The notes under the pieces: generated by a model
The model's input: only the letters and a program-made list of their open reading frames with translations
Databases searched by the model: none
What the model was told of the DNA's origin: nothing
Position numbers and translations under genes: made by a program
Source of the DNA: CAYIHX01 sp964363305
GTDB lineage: Bacteria; Bdellovibrionota; UBA1018
Length of the DNA stretch: 64,000 nucleotides
Direction: 5' to 3'
Assembly: GCA_964363305.1 (NCBI GenBank)
Contig: CAYIHX010000003.1
Location: forward strand, 97,117-161,116
Shown: in pieces, positions 1-8,143 of the stretch
How the letters are laid out: each line of letters begins with the position of its first letter
Numbering within the stretch: position 1 is the first letter of the stretch

Positions 1-164
1 TTGATCCCCAATTTGGGTTGATTCATATCAACTATGAAACCTTCAAAAGAACCGTTCGCCCCAGCGGAACATTTTTCAAAGAGATCATCGCGGCCCACCA
101 AGAAACCGACGGTACCCTCTCCGCTCCCCAGCGTGCGAAGCTCGCCATGCTTCGACGGCCCTAG
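1..164 (+). CDS. Family 1 glycosidase (beta-glucosidase-like), C-terminal end only
   Basis: An open frame enters from the left edge (first full codon at 3) and ends at TAG 162-164. It gives about 53 residues. The pattern FGLIHINYETFKRT followed by PSGTFFKEII is the usual C-terminal block of GH1 beta-glucosidases, where the last barrel strand and helix read FGL-x-Y-x-x-Y-E-T-Q-x-R followed by S-x-x-W-Y. The catalytic glutamates lie upstream of the window, so activity cannot be judged. Its stop codon overlaps the stop codon of the convergent acylase gene in the tetranucleotide CTAG. The family call is from pattern recognition of a short tail. Confidence 0.7.
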   Translation, partial: DPQFGLIHINYETFKRTVRPSGTFFKEIIAAHQETDGTLSAPQRAKLAMLRRP

Positions 165-2485
165 AAGGTAATCGTCTCGACCTCACTCAAAACCTTCGGA
201 TCGGTCCAATCCAAGGGAAACCGACGTCGCTGATAAGCGCAAGAACCCCAAGCGCTCCAGGGGCTCGCAGCCGCGGCATCCACCGCGCCTGGGCCCACCC
301 GAAGATTCGAGCCCGCGAGCTGGGCATACACAGCCGGAGGATCACTAAGCTCGACGATCAGCCGATGGGAGGCTCCAGACCGGTGCCGAAAGCGAGGAAG
401 AGTCCCGCCTTCGTCCCAGTCCGCGACCCCGGGATTCACTGAATGCTTGTCACCGAAGCCACCGAGCGAGGTTGGTGAAAACGAGAGAATTCCCGACAGA
501 TGGTCAAACGAAATCCGAAGGATGTCCCGCCAGAGCGGAAGGCTCGCCTCCGAATCCAATTTCTGAACACCCAGCTCCGTCAGGACCTCGGATAATTTCG
601 TAGCGAGGTCACGCCAACTCACCACCTCGACCCGGGCCTCTTCGCTCAACCTACGGTAAAGCGCCCTCTCGTCGATTCCCGCTTCATTCATGACGCGATC
701 GATCCAGCGCCGATAAACCGCGCACAGGCGACAGGCCCCGTCCGCCTCGAAATCCCAGCGCCCCAGCAACTCGAGAAACATTCGAACTCGATCATCCGCG
801 CCAGCCTCTCGCACAAGCAGTTCTTTTTTCGCGAGAATTTTCGGAACCAAAAATCTGGCGTCGACCGCCTGGACATCGCATTGAATCTCTTTCAATGAAG
901 TAAAATCATGCTGCTCACGCTGAGCGAGAAGCTCCGCAATCCGAAATCCCCGAAACGAAAGCGAATGCACGCGGCCGTCTCGGAGCCCACGAGGCCCCCG
1001 CCCCTTTGGCCATTGCTCATGATTGGCCGTGGCAACCCATCCCCGCTTGGGATTGAAAAGATGAGGTAACTCATCCGCCGAAAGAAAGGTCTCGAAATCA
1101 ATCGACTGTCCTGGCTCCGATACCTCGACTCCGAAAACAGGAGGCATCTCTCGACGGGGAACCTTTCCGATCGTTCGATAGCCAATATTCCCTTTCACAT
1201 CAGCAAAAACGTAGTTCCAACTCGGAACTCCCACCCTCGAAAGGGCCTCATCCATCTCATGGGCGGAACGGACTCCCAAAATATCGAAAATGGGATCGAT
1301 GTCCTGAGCCCCAACATGAAGCCCCGACCAACGCAGCACGATCGCGGAGTCTCGCCCGGTGCCGAGAGGGAGAATCGGCAAACCTTGCTCGGTACGTTCA
1401 AAGGTTTTCCAAAAAATGGGAACACGGAACTTCCACCATCTCACCCAAATCGTCGGGTGCAGAACCTGGGTCCGCTCCAGGCGAGAACGCGGCACCTCCA
1501 CTAAATCAGCGGTATCCATGTACGAATTGGTGACACCCCAAGCGACTTGTCGATTGAGGCCACTTGCGATGACTGGAAAACCTGGAAGAGACGCTCCGAT
1601 CGCGTCGATGCCCCCCACGTCCGCGGTGACGTGAACCCAGAACCAAAAAGGTGGAGTCCGGAGGTCGAGATGCGGATCATTCGCAATCCAGGCATGATCG
1701 GTATTGCTCCGACTCGGCCCAAGCACCCAGTTATTGCTGCCCGCGCTCTCCACCGGCGATCGAAAGTCGCGACTGAGCGCCGCCACGCCTTCCGGAAGGG
1801 CTGAGTGCCCTCGTTCCAATGGTCCAGGCTGGCTTCTGGCATGATCTGCTGCATTGACCTCTTCAGGCAGCAAAATGGAGGCTGACCACGGCAACCCCTC
1901 CCCACTGAAAAGCGCTGGCGCGGCGTCTCCAAATTTTTTCGCCCACTCGCTCTCCTCGAGATCGACCAAAAAGCCGCGCTGAGTTTGCGAGAGGCTCTGC
2001 ATCAAAAAAACTGCGATGCTATCGGCGGGGGTCCAAGCTCGCGGCTCGGCATCATGATTCAAGTATCCCGACTCAAACTCAGGAATCCCCTCACGCCAGG
2101 CCTCCGCCATCCCCCGCGTCGCCCCCCGAGAGTAGGCCTCAAGAACGCGAAGATGATCGGATTGAAGGTTTCGCGCCAACCCCTCCGCGCGTCCTGGAAG
2201 ATCGAGCAACCTCATCAGTACATCGCCGCGAATCCCCTTCTGGCCCACCCATTCAGCCGATTCGCCTCGCAAGGCCTTCCGAAAGAACTCCATCTGCCAG
2301 GCGCGCTGTTTCCCATGGTAATAGCCTAAACACGCAAACAGCGAGCGCTGATCCCTTGATTTCAGATGAACGACTTCCTGCTCATCTACCCAATGGCTAC
2401 AGATGGAAATCGGCTCGTGAGCCCCATCGACGGCGAGGACAGACGGCGAGGAAGCAAACACCAACGCAACAGCAGCTAAGAACAA
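161..2485 (-). CDS. Penicillin acylase family (Ntn-hydrolase), secreted
   Basis: About 774 residues. The family is made as a precursor that is exported, cut into alpha and beta chains, and hydrolyses amide bonds (penicillins, acyl-homoserine lactones or other N-acyl compounds). The nucleophile is the first residue of the beta chain; here it is the Ser of ESAG/SNNWVLGPSRS near residue 250, followed by NDPHLDLRTPP and GLNRQVAWGVTNSYMDTADL, both typical. The open frame runs upstream through a tRNA gene, so that part cannot be the start. I place the start at TTG 2485, which has GAGGGG just before it and begins a hydrophobic signal segment (LFLAAVALVFASSPSVLA). It lies 20 bases downstream of tRNA-Leu. 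Substrate cannot be read from the sequence. Confidence 0.85.
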   Translation of the reverse strand: MFLAAVALVFASSPSVLAVDGAHEPISICSHWVDEQEVVHLKSRDQRSLFACLGYYHGKQRAWQMEFFRKALRGESAEWVGQKGIRGDVLMRLLDLPGRAEGLARNLQSDHLRVLEAYSRGATRGMAEAWREGIPEFESGYLNHDAEPRAWTPADSIAVFLMQSLSQTQRGFLVDLEESEWAKKFGDAAPALFSGEGLPWSASILLPEEVNAADHARSQPGPLERGHSALPEGVAALSRDFRSPVESAGSNNWVLGPSRSNTDHAWIANDPHLDLRTPPFWFWVHVTADVGGIDAIGASLPGFPVIASGLNRQVAWGVTNSYMDTADLVEVPRSRLERTQVLHPTIWVRWWKFRVPIFWKTFERTEQGLPILPLGTGRDSAIVLRWSGLHVGAQDIDPIFDILGVRSAHEMDEALSRVGVPSWNYVFADVKGNIGYRTIGKVPRREMPPVFGVEVSEPGQSIDFETFLSADELPHLFNPKRGWVATANHEQWPKGRGPRGLRDGRVHSLSFRGFRIAELLAQREQHDFTSLKEIQCDVQAVDARFLVPKILAKKELLVREAGADDRVRMFLELLGRWDFEADGACRLCAVYRRWIDRVMNEAGIDERALYRRLSEEARVEVVSWRDLATKLSEVLTELGVQKLDSEASLPLWRDILRISFDHLSGILSFSPTSLGGFGDKHSVNPGVADWDEGGTLPRFRHRSGASHRLIVELSDPPAVYAQLAGSNLRVGPGAVDAAAASPWSAWGSCAYQRRRFPLDWTDPKVLSEVETITF

Positions 2486-2505
2486 AGACCCCTCGCGATC
2501 AAAAT

Positions 2506-2590
2506 TGGTGCTCTCGGACAGACTCGAACTGTCATGGCTTGCGCCACTGGTTCCTAAGACCAGCGTGTCTACCAATTCCACCACGAGAGC
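2506..2590 (-). tRNA. tRNA-Leu (UAG)
   Basis: An 85-base cloverleaf on the minus strand. The acceptor stem is GCTCTCG/CGAGAGC with encoded ACCA (CCA at 2506-2508). The anticodon stem is CTGGT/ACCAG around loop CTTAGGA, giving anticodon TAG, and there is a long variable arm as expected for class II tRNA. The T loop is TTCGAGT. It sits directly upstream of the acylase gene on the same strand. Confidence 0.97.
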
Positions 2591-2643
2591 AACTGACTCT
2601 CTCAATAGCCCAACTTCAGCCAGGAATGAAGGGCAGTGACGTT

Positions 2644-2859
2644 TTAATGGTCATGATCGGCTCCGGTCGAGTGGTCATGACACCCATGCATGGTGCTTTC
2701 ACGCAAATCACCCTGTCCGCCCACTGCAAATTTCGACACGATCCGACTGCCAGAATCCCGAAGGCAGTCCGGGCACTCTTGTTTCTCGGTGCTGCCGACC
2801 GGTGCGTGACATTCCCAAACCTTCTTGCAGCTCCCACACTCAAACTCGTAAAGAGGCAT
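2644..2859 (-). CDS. FmdB/CxxC zinc-ribbon small protein with His-rich tail
   Basis: 71 residues. It starts MPLYEFECGSCKKVWE, the standard opening of the FmdB regulatory-protein family, with a zinc ribbon formed by CGSC and CPDC about 20 residues apart. I chose the start at 2859 because MPLYEF is where family members begin; nine extra in-frame codons lie upstream. The C-terminal tail (HGCHDHSTGADHDH) is rich in His and Asp, which is common in this family and may bind metal. Function of the family is poorly known; a regulatory or metal-related role is inference. It stands alone between two tRNA genes. Confidence 0.85.
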   Translation of the reverse strand: MPLYEFECGSCKKVWECHAPVGSTEKQECPDCLRDSGSRIVSKFAVGGQGDLRESTMHGCHDHSTGADHDH

Positions 2860-2916
2860 CCTCTTCCAATGGTACCTTGAAAACACGCTGAGGGGATGCT
2901 TTATAACCCTTCTAGC

Positions 2917-2993
2917 GAGCCCGTAGCTCAGATGGATAGAGCAGGGACCTTCTAAGTCTCAGGTCGGGGGTTCGAATCCCTCCGGGCTCGCCA
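2917..2993 (+). tRNA. tRNA-Arg (UCU)
   Basis: A 77-base cloverleaf. The acceptor stem is GAGCCCG/CGGGCTC, followed by discriminator G and encoded CCA. The anticodon stem GGGAC/GTCTC encloses CTTCTAA, giving anticodon TCT. The T arm is GGGGG-TTCGAAT-CCCTC. Confidence 0.97.
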
Positions 2994-3148
2994 ACTAACT
3001 CGTTTGAATCACAGGCAAATTTAGAATTTTGTTCCTTTTCCACGTCTGGCCAGGACTCAAGACGCCTCCGGCCGGGCCATGCGGGTGACTCCGTCATCAG
3101 GAGCCGGTATCCATTGCCCTCAAGACTGCCGCCCAGTTAAAGTTATCC

Positions 3149-3469
3149 ATGTCGCGAAAGAACGATATGGCCTCATTCGTCGCCTGGGAAGGTGACGTCC
3201 TTGTCCTCAATGTATTGGGCAAACCCAACGCAAAGCATGACGCCATCGGAAAGCCCAAAGGAAATCAGCTTAAAATCAGCGTCACCGCGGCGCCTCGGTC
3301 AGGCAAAGCTACAGATCACATGGTTCGATTTTTGGCTCAGGAGTTTGGAGTTTCAGTATCCGATATTGAAGTTGTATTTGGCCGCATGAACGTAAATAAA
3401 CAATTACGAATTAGAGCGCCCAAATATTTTCCGGCGGTGATCACAAAGGCTCTGCAGGAAATCGAGTAG
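3149..3469 (+). CDS. DUF167 (YggU) family protein
   Basis: 106 residues from the first ATG, or 100 if the in-frame ATG at 3167 is used; neither has a clear ribosome-binding site. The body matches DUF167: a hydrophobic strand (DVLVLNVLGKPNAKHDAIG), then NQLKISVTAAPRSGKAT, the family signature (K-x-V-x-x-P-x-x-G-x-A-N), although here Thr-Asp follows Ala where Asn is usual. It ends with a basic strand (KQLRIR). Members are small alpha/beta proteins of unknown role, present in most bacteria. It has no operon partner here. Confidence 0.85.
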   Translation: MSRKNDMASFVAWEGDVLVLNVLGKPNAKHDAIGKPKGNQLKISVTAAPRSGKATDHMVRFLAQEFGVSVSDIEVVFGRMNVNKQLRIRAPKYFPAVITKALQEIE

Positions 3470-3524
3470 GTCGGCCGGGCTGATAACCGCTTCTTTCGGA
3501 CGAGTTGCGGAAAATGAGATTTCT

Positions 3525-4250
3525 CTATTTTGCTCCGCGATCAGGGATCTTATACAGAAAATCAGGTGAATGCCGATCCAAACAAGTTCCTACACACACA
3601 GTTTCTGTTTTTAATTTCATGAGGCGGGCTTTCTTTTCAAGATTTTTCGCGGTCTCAAAAACTTTTGACACCACACCTGAAAGATCCTGCTTGTCATCCT
3701 TTGTAAGCTCATAGATTCCGAGCCGAAAACAGTCCTCATTTTTACGAGTCCAAATGAATTGGTTAAATAATTGCTCTCGGAACTTCTTGGAGAGCGGCCC
3801 ATTTTTTCTCCATTTTGGTTCGCCTTGAAGTTTTAGTTTACAAGTCATTCCATCTGTCCATTCAATCAACCCAATCTCATCTAGTTTCCTTAAGTAAGAC
3901 GAGACTGAAACCTTCGATAGAGCGTGCTCTCTCATGATCTCCGTCGGTGAATTTGCCAGGAGCAAGGACTGAAAAAAAGCCAACAGGCCCACTGTATCCG
4001 ACAAGACCTTTTCTTGTTTCTCCGAATACTCAAACTGATCCCTTGCTGGTTCATCCAAGGCCGCAGCAATATCGGACAGCCTAATGCCAATCGCCTCAAT
4101 GAGACACATCCATTGCTGAATGCTGATCCCTTCGCCGCGCAACCATCTTTTTATTGTTGGCTCCGAAACGTCTAATCGCCTAGCGAGCAACGAGTAGGTA
4201 AGGCCCTGCGATTTCGCGGCGGCCTTAATGATTTTACTCATTTGAGCCAT
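3525..4250 (-). CDS. XRE-type helix-turn-helix regulator
   Basis: About 241 residues. Residues 3-65 form a Cro/CI-like helix-turn-helix (GLTYSLLARRLDVSEPTIKRWLRG), so it binds DNA. The middle (LANSPTEIMREHALSKVSVSSYLRKLDEIGLIEW) looks like a second, winged-helix-like segment, and the rest is a helical, basic effector or dimerisation region. In-frame starts exist at 4265, 4250 and 4241; I chose 4250 because GGGAAGC precedes it, but this is uncertain. It is divergent from the secreted protein gene at 4378, and a 10-bp direct repeat lies in the shared upstream region, suggesting that it controls itself and that neighbour. Confidence 0.75.
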   Translation of the reverse strand: MAQMSKIIKAAAKSQGLTYSLLARRLDVSEPTIKRWLRGEGISIQQWMCLIEAIGIRLSDIAAALDEPARDQFEYSEKQEKVLSDTVGLLAFFQSLLLANSPTEIMREHALSKVSVSSYLRKLDEIGLIEWTDGMTCKLKLQGEPKWRKNGPLSKKFREQLFNQFIWTRKNEDCFRLGIYELTKDDKQDLSGVVSKVFETAKNLEKKARLMKLKTETVCVGTCLDRHSPDFLYKIPDRGAK

Positions 4251-4277
4251 GCTTCCCGGATCCATCCTATGGCCTAT

Positions 4278-4309
4278 AATACGATCCTTTATGGATTACA
4301 ATACGATCC
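4278..4309. promoter_or_regulatory. Direct-repeat operator between divergent genes
   Basis: AATACGATCC occurs at 4278-4287 and again at 4300-4309, a 22-bp period that puts both copies on one face of the helix. A perfect TATAAT lies at 4275-4280 on the plus strand. The repeats are just upstream of the XRE regulator start, which suggests an autoregulatory site. Regulator binding is inferred. Confidence 0.5.
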
Positions 4310-4377
4310 ATTTCGAATGGCGCTGTCCTATCAGGCAAGCAAGAACTAAAGCCGAACTCACCAATAGGAGATATTTT

Positions 4378-4743
4378 ATGAAATCATTAGTCATGGCATT
4401 AGGTTTGATCGCTCTGAACTCATCGGCGCAGGCCTTTGACGGCAGATGGCCGCCCACGGAAAAATGTCCGCAGTCGCGGGATCACTTTGCAATCGTAGTA
4501 GAACGGGTCTCGGGAACAAATAACTCGCTCTACTGTAAATTGATCACAGGAGAAAATTATAAACACCAGAACGACCCGAGCATGAAGGTGACAGACTACA
4601 TTGACTGTGTGAACAGTCCACTCGAAATCAACACTCTTGTGCTGATCACAGAAGGCTATCACGCCGTCTTGGATCATCTAGGAAACGAAAGATGTATGAG
4701 CTCCGTAGCCTTGGTCAAAGTCATTGGCAAAGTGTCCTATTGA
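4378..4743 (+). CDS. Small secreted protein of unknown function
   Basis: 121 residues. TAGGAGAT precedes the ATG at 4378. An N-terminal signal peptide (MKSLVMALGLIALNSSAQA, cleavage after AQA) implies export. The mature part has four Cys (EKCPQ, LYCKL, DYIDCV, ERCMS) that could form two disulfides in the periplasm or outside the cell. I recognise no domain. Its stop codon overlaps the start of the next gene (TGATG), so the two are translationally coupled. Confidence 0.7.
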   Translation: MKSLVMALGLIALNSSAQAFDGRWPPTEKCPQSRDHFAIVVERVSGTNNSLYCKLITGENYKHQNDPSMKVTDYIDCVNSPLEINTLVLITEGYHAVLDHLGNERCMSSVALVKVIGKVSY

Positions 4744-5036
4744 TGGGAAAGGCTGCTATGAGTGGACAAGGGCATAGGGTCCCGATCCTGCTCGAGTTCC
4801 CCATGGGGGGATTCGCAGAGGCGCAAGTAGGCGCGAAAATTCTGGGCCTACCCCCCGTGACGAAAGCGTCGGGTGCCGATCTCTTTGGACTCGCGCGAAC
4901 GCACATCATGCAGGGGTACTTCGCGGAGCCCAAATACGGCGGAAACCGCGAGTATGCTTCTTGGGAGTCGGTGGGGCATATCTGCCACTTCAATTATCCG
5001 AAGACCAAGAGCAGCTGTCCGCCTCACACCATGTGA
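4743..5036 (+). CDS. Short protein resembling the C-terminus of gluconate 2-dehydrogenase subunit 3
   Basis: 97 residues. The stretch from ADLFGLARTHIMQGYFAE through PKYGGNREYASWESVG matches the end of the small subunit of GMC-type membrane dehydrogenases (family pattern: eGff-DP-YGGN-d--GW--iGf). Full subunits are usually well over 150 residues and carry an N-terminal Tat-like signal and helices; here these are missing, and no flavin or cytochrome subunit gene is adjacent. It therefore looks like a relic fused into a new reading frame behind the secreted protein, though a functional short protein is possible because the frame is intact and the start codon overlaps the upstream stop. Confidence 0.5.
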   Translation: MGKAAMSGQGHRVPILLEFPMGGFAEAQVGAKILGLPPVTKASGADLFGLARTHIMQGYFAEPKYGGNREYASWESVGHICHFNYPKTKSSCPPHTM

Positions 5037-5129
5037 GAACCTCTGCGAGGAGCGGGAGCTCGAGCATGTCGCCCTCCTCAAAGAATGCGTGGAGCATCAG
5101 GGACCGTTGTAGGTCCGTTTGACTGAATC

Positions 5130-5987
5130 TTACTTCTTGGCTACTACAAGGCCTTCGGTAATGACTTGGGCCGTACTTTCAGCAGCCTGTTCGATTCCCT
5201 GCCTGAATGCCACTTCAGTGTCGCCTGTGATGAACACTTTCCCGCCCAACATCAGCATCTTCTTCTCGGACTCGAATCGGGGCCTACCGGTGCCCGCTTT
5301 CGCGATGTCCGGGAAGTAAACAGCGAATTCGCCATTCTTGTTAATAACCTTCGTCGCGCTGGCAACCGAAGCCACGGCCGAACCGTTACCAAGAACCGCA
5401 AAGCTTGAGTCGTAACCTAAATCTACTTCGATGACGGCTACCGCGTCCACACCAAGCTTGGCACAGAGAGCAGCTAGCTTCTTCGGATCAGTATGAGTGT
5501 TTTCTTTGCCAAATGGCATCGCCCACATTTTAGAAGGCGTATTGTAAGCAGATTGCTGAACAGCGGTCGCGAACGATCCAAGCGCGGCAAGAGTGCTGTT
5601 TTCGGTCTCTACCTTACCCATCGCTCGGTAATCCTTGGAACCGATGACGGCGTCCATTGGCACGACTCTCCAACCTGGAACTTTACTCAAGGCAGCGTGG
5701 TACCTTTCCAAAGCATACTTCGCGAGGCGCTCCCGGTTGTTCATTTCTTCAGGCTTCACCTCACTTTCATCACCTTTAGCGGCCTTCAAGATCTTGCCGA
5801 AGGCTGCCGCGCCGCCGCCGTTGCTTCCACCCCCGCCCACTTTGGGAATATCCTGGTTGGTATAGAGGCTAATAATCGCGATCTTCTTCACGCCGTCCAC
5901 TTCTGGATGGCGAACGATGCTGGAACATGCTGTCAACACGAATGAGATGGCGAGTAAAAATGGGATCTTGCTATTGAAAGGCTTCAT
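5130..5987 (-). CDS. Lipoprotein of unknown function
   Basis: 285 residues. The signal peptide ends in a lipobox (VLTACSS), so the protein is lipid-anchored at Cys21; Ser at +2 favours the outer membrane by the E. coli rule. After a Gly/Ser-rich stretch (VGGGGSNGGGAAAFG) comes a mixed alpha/beta region with a strand-like VDAVAVIEVDLGY. It resembles the fold order of periplasmic lipoproteins with a Rossmann-like strand (VKKIAIISLYTNQD at the start), but I cannot assign a family. It is monocistronic and convergent with the preceding plus-strand genes. Confidence 0.7.
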   Translation of the reverse strand: MKPFNSKIPFLLAISFVLTACSSIVRHPEVDGVKKIAIISLYTNQDIPKVGGGGSNGGGAAAFGKILKAAKGDESEVKPEEMNNRERLAKYALERYHAALSKVPGWRVVPMDAVIGSKDYRAMGKVETENSTLAALGSFATAVQQSAYNTPSKMWAMPFGKENTHTDPKKLAALCAKLGVDAVAVIEVDLGYDSSFAVLGNGSAVASVASATKVINKNGEFAVYFPDIAKAGTGRPRFESEKKMLMLGGKVFITGDTEVAFRQGIEQAAESTAQVITEGLVVAKK

Positions 5988-6109
5988 TCAGATCTCTCCC
6001 TAGTCGAGAATTAAAATTTAATTTGAGCTTCAAGCGCATATCGACGGAGCGCGATCAAAAAATGAGGTCCTGAATGTTTTTTCATAATTCGCTGATTCTG
6101 CGCCTCTGC

Positions 6110-8143
6110 TCAAGAGGCCGCCTTTGTTTTCTTTCCCGGCGCTTCCGCCGGGGTACCGACAGGCTTCTGATCCACCAGGGCCCGGACTCCGGCCTGAGCT
6201 GCCGACAACTGGTCCTGATGCCCTCCGGCACTCTTTGCGCGCTTCAGCTCTGTATTCAGCCGTACGACTTCGCCCCTTAATCGCATGTCTTCCCGCTGCA
6301 TCTCCGCCACTTTCGAGGCCAACCGCTCGCCCTCACGCTTCGTCACCGTCAACTGCCGCATCGCCGCCTCCAGCCTCTTCTTAGACTCGTCCCCCGTAGT
6401 CTGATTTTGAACGTGCGCCCGCTCCTCGAGCCTGTTCAATCGATCCACCAACTGTTGATTGGCGCGCTTGAACTCGTCTAGCTGGCGGTTCCCCTTCTCG
6501 AACTTCGCCTGCAAGGCGGAAAACTCCGGCCCCGAACCGCCCTTGTTTCGAGCGGCAAGCTGAAGTGATGCCACCTGTTTTCTATAGTCCTCTAGCTTGA
6601 TGCTCATTCCGCGGGCATCCTCCTTGCTTGCGGCAAGAAGCTTCTGAACATGAGCAATCTTCGCCTTCGCGACTCCCTCATCCGCGGACACCTTCATCTC
6701 ATTTCTGCTGCGATCCAGAGTCCCTGAAAGCTGCTTGATCTGCTCTTTCGCACGAGTCAATGCAAAGTCCTTTTGACGGAGACTTTCGTCCCTTTTTCGG
6801 ATCTCCTCCTGCATCGTCTGGCTCTTCGTCTTAAACTCCAACTCCTTCTGTCGGATGGAAAGATTCACTCTCTTGGAGAGTTCCTGCAGGCGGCCCTTCT
6901 CCTGAACAACCTCCGTCATCAAGTTATCGACAATTCGCTTAGCTTTCGGATCCTTTCCGTCAAGCTCCGCCGCCGCCGCCGCCGCCCGTTGCAGCGTCTG
7001 CTCCAGCCCACTCATGTCCCCGTCTGCTGACACCAATAGTTCCGTAGTCGGTGCCGCCGCATCTGCCGGGACGGCTTTTTGTTCACCCTTGCCCATACTG
7101 AACAATTTTTTAAGTAGTTTTTGGATGATACTTTGCTCATCTTCGCCTCCCGAATTTTCTGAAATCTCGGGACGCTGGGCCTCCAGCTCCTGGATCTTTG
7201 CCTGAAGCGAGGAAATCGTGGACTCGTAAGCGGCAATCGCATCGCTCGACGGCGCAGTGGGTGACCCTGCTCCGACCGGTGGCGCCGCTTGTTCGCCCCG
7301 ACCAAAAAGTTTTCTCCAACCCTTTTTCTCCTTCTCTCCGCTCCCTTGAACCACCTGGACCACCGAGGTGCCCGCTTCGCCCGAAATTTTCGCAGTGGCC
7401 TCTCCTTCTGCGGTCCCACCTACCCGAACGATTTCATGCTCTTCGATCGCGCGCTTGACCGTTACCTCGCCCAGCTTCAGTGGCCGAACCGCCTTCTTAA
7501 ACTCGTCCGGCGCGAGAAGCACATCATATGCTAGGTCAGCTAGCTGAACATATTCCTTCGGCTTTGTGCTCCCTGACGCCGCCGCCTCGAACCATTCCGT
7601 GGTGATCCCACCTCCGGTCTGAATACTCGATAATAGACCGCCCAATTCACTGTTCAAATCGATCAGCGCGATAATCTCGACGATCGAAGGTGCCCCGTAT
7701 CCACGTATAAGAACTGAAGTGGTGACCTGCGAGAGCCGCCTTAAGCAGCCATCAAATGAGGAATCCCCGGTCTGTTCAAATTTTCCGGCCTTCAGTTGAA
7801 CCGTCAAATTTTTAAAAAATTCCGCTTCGGCAAAAAAGGAAATCCCGATGGCCACCCGATCCTTGAACGCACCACACTCAATGGTGAATGGCGAAGTCAA
7901 TCGGGTGAGCGGCCGGACTCCGGCATCAACCCCCTCGATGGGTTGAGGGCCCAGGCGTCGATAAGTTTCGAACATCAGCTCAAGCAATGAAGCCCTGAGT
8001 TGCAATTCATTGAGTTTCGGATTTCGAAGCGCAGCAGAGATGAGATCAGAAACACGACCCATGTGGGTGGTGGTAAAGAGAGTGTCGTAATAGATTTTTG
8101 CCTCAGCACCCAGAACGGAGGTGATTCCCAGCAAATTAGCCAT
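6110..8143 (-). CDS. Large coiled-coil protein of unknown function
   Basis: 677 residues. The N-terminal 270 residues are globular. There follow a linker with Pro, Ala and Gly, then from about residue 370 to 640 long heptad-rich coiled-coil helices (for example KGRLQELSKRVNLSIRQKEL), broken by an Ala run (RAAAAAAELDG). The C-terminal tail is basic (GKKTKAAS). No signal peptide or membrane segment is visible, so it is probably a cytoplasmic structural or scaffold protein. Its ATG overlaps the end of the upstream gene by 8 bases (ATGGCTAA), implying coupled translation and a shared process. I do not recognise the family. Confidence 0.75.
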   Translation of the reverse strand: MANLLGITSVLGAEAKIYYDTLFTTTHMGRVSDLISAALRNPKLNELQLRASLLELMFETYRRLGPQPIEGVDAGVRPLTRLTSPFTIECGAFKDRVAIGISFFAEAEFFKNLTVQLKAGKFEQTGDSSFDGCLRRLSQVTTSVLIRGYGAPSIVEIIALIDLNSELGGLLSSIQTGGGITTEWFEAAASGSTKPKEYVQLADLAYDVLLAPDEFKKAVRPLKLGEVTVKRAIEEHEIVRVGGTAEGEATAKISGEAGTSVVQVVQGSGEKEKKGWRKLFGRGEQAAPPVGAGSPTAPSSDAIAAYESTISSLQAKIQELEAQRPEISENSGGEDEQSIIQKLLKKLFSMGKGEQKAVPADAAAPTTELLVSADGDMSGLEQTLQRAAAAAAELDGKDPKAKRIVDNLMTEVVQEKGRLQELSKRVNLSIRQKELEFKTKSQTMQEEIRKRDESLRQKDFALTRAKEQIKQLSGTLDRSRNEMKVSADEGVAKAKIAHVQKLLAASKEDARGMSIKLEDYRKQVASLQLAARNKGGSGPEFSALQAKFEKGNRQLDEFKRANQQLVDRLNRLEERAHVQNQTTGDESKKRLEAAMRQLTVTKREGERLASKVAEMQREDMRLRGEVVRLNTELKRAKSAGGHQDQLSAAQAGVRALVDQKPVGTPAEAPGKKTKAAS

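Noticed and set aside
2486..2605. The acylase frame extended upstream through a Met-initiated start at 2605
   Set aside because: That extension is the translated tRNA-Leu gene; the signal peptide begins at TTG 2485.
2912..3097. Minus-strand frame ending GGIRTPDLRLRRSLLYP
   Set aside because: It is the antisense of tRNA-Arg, a well-known false gene pattern.
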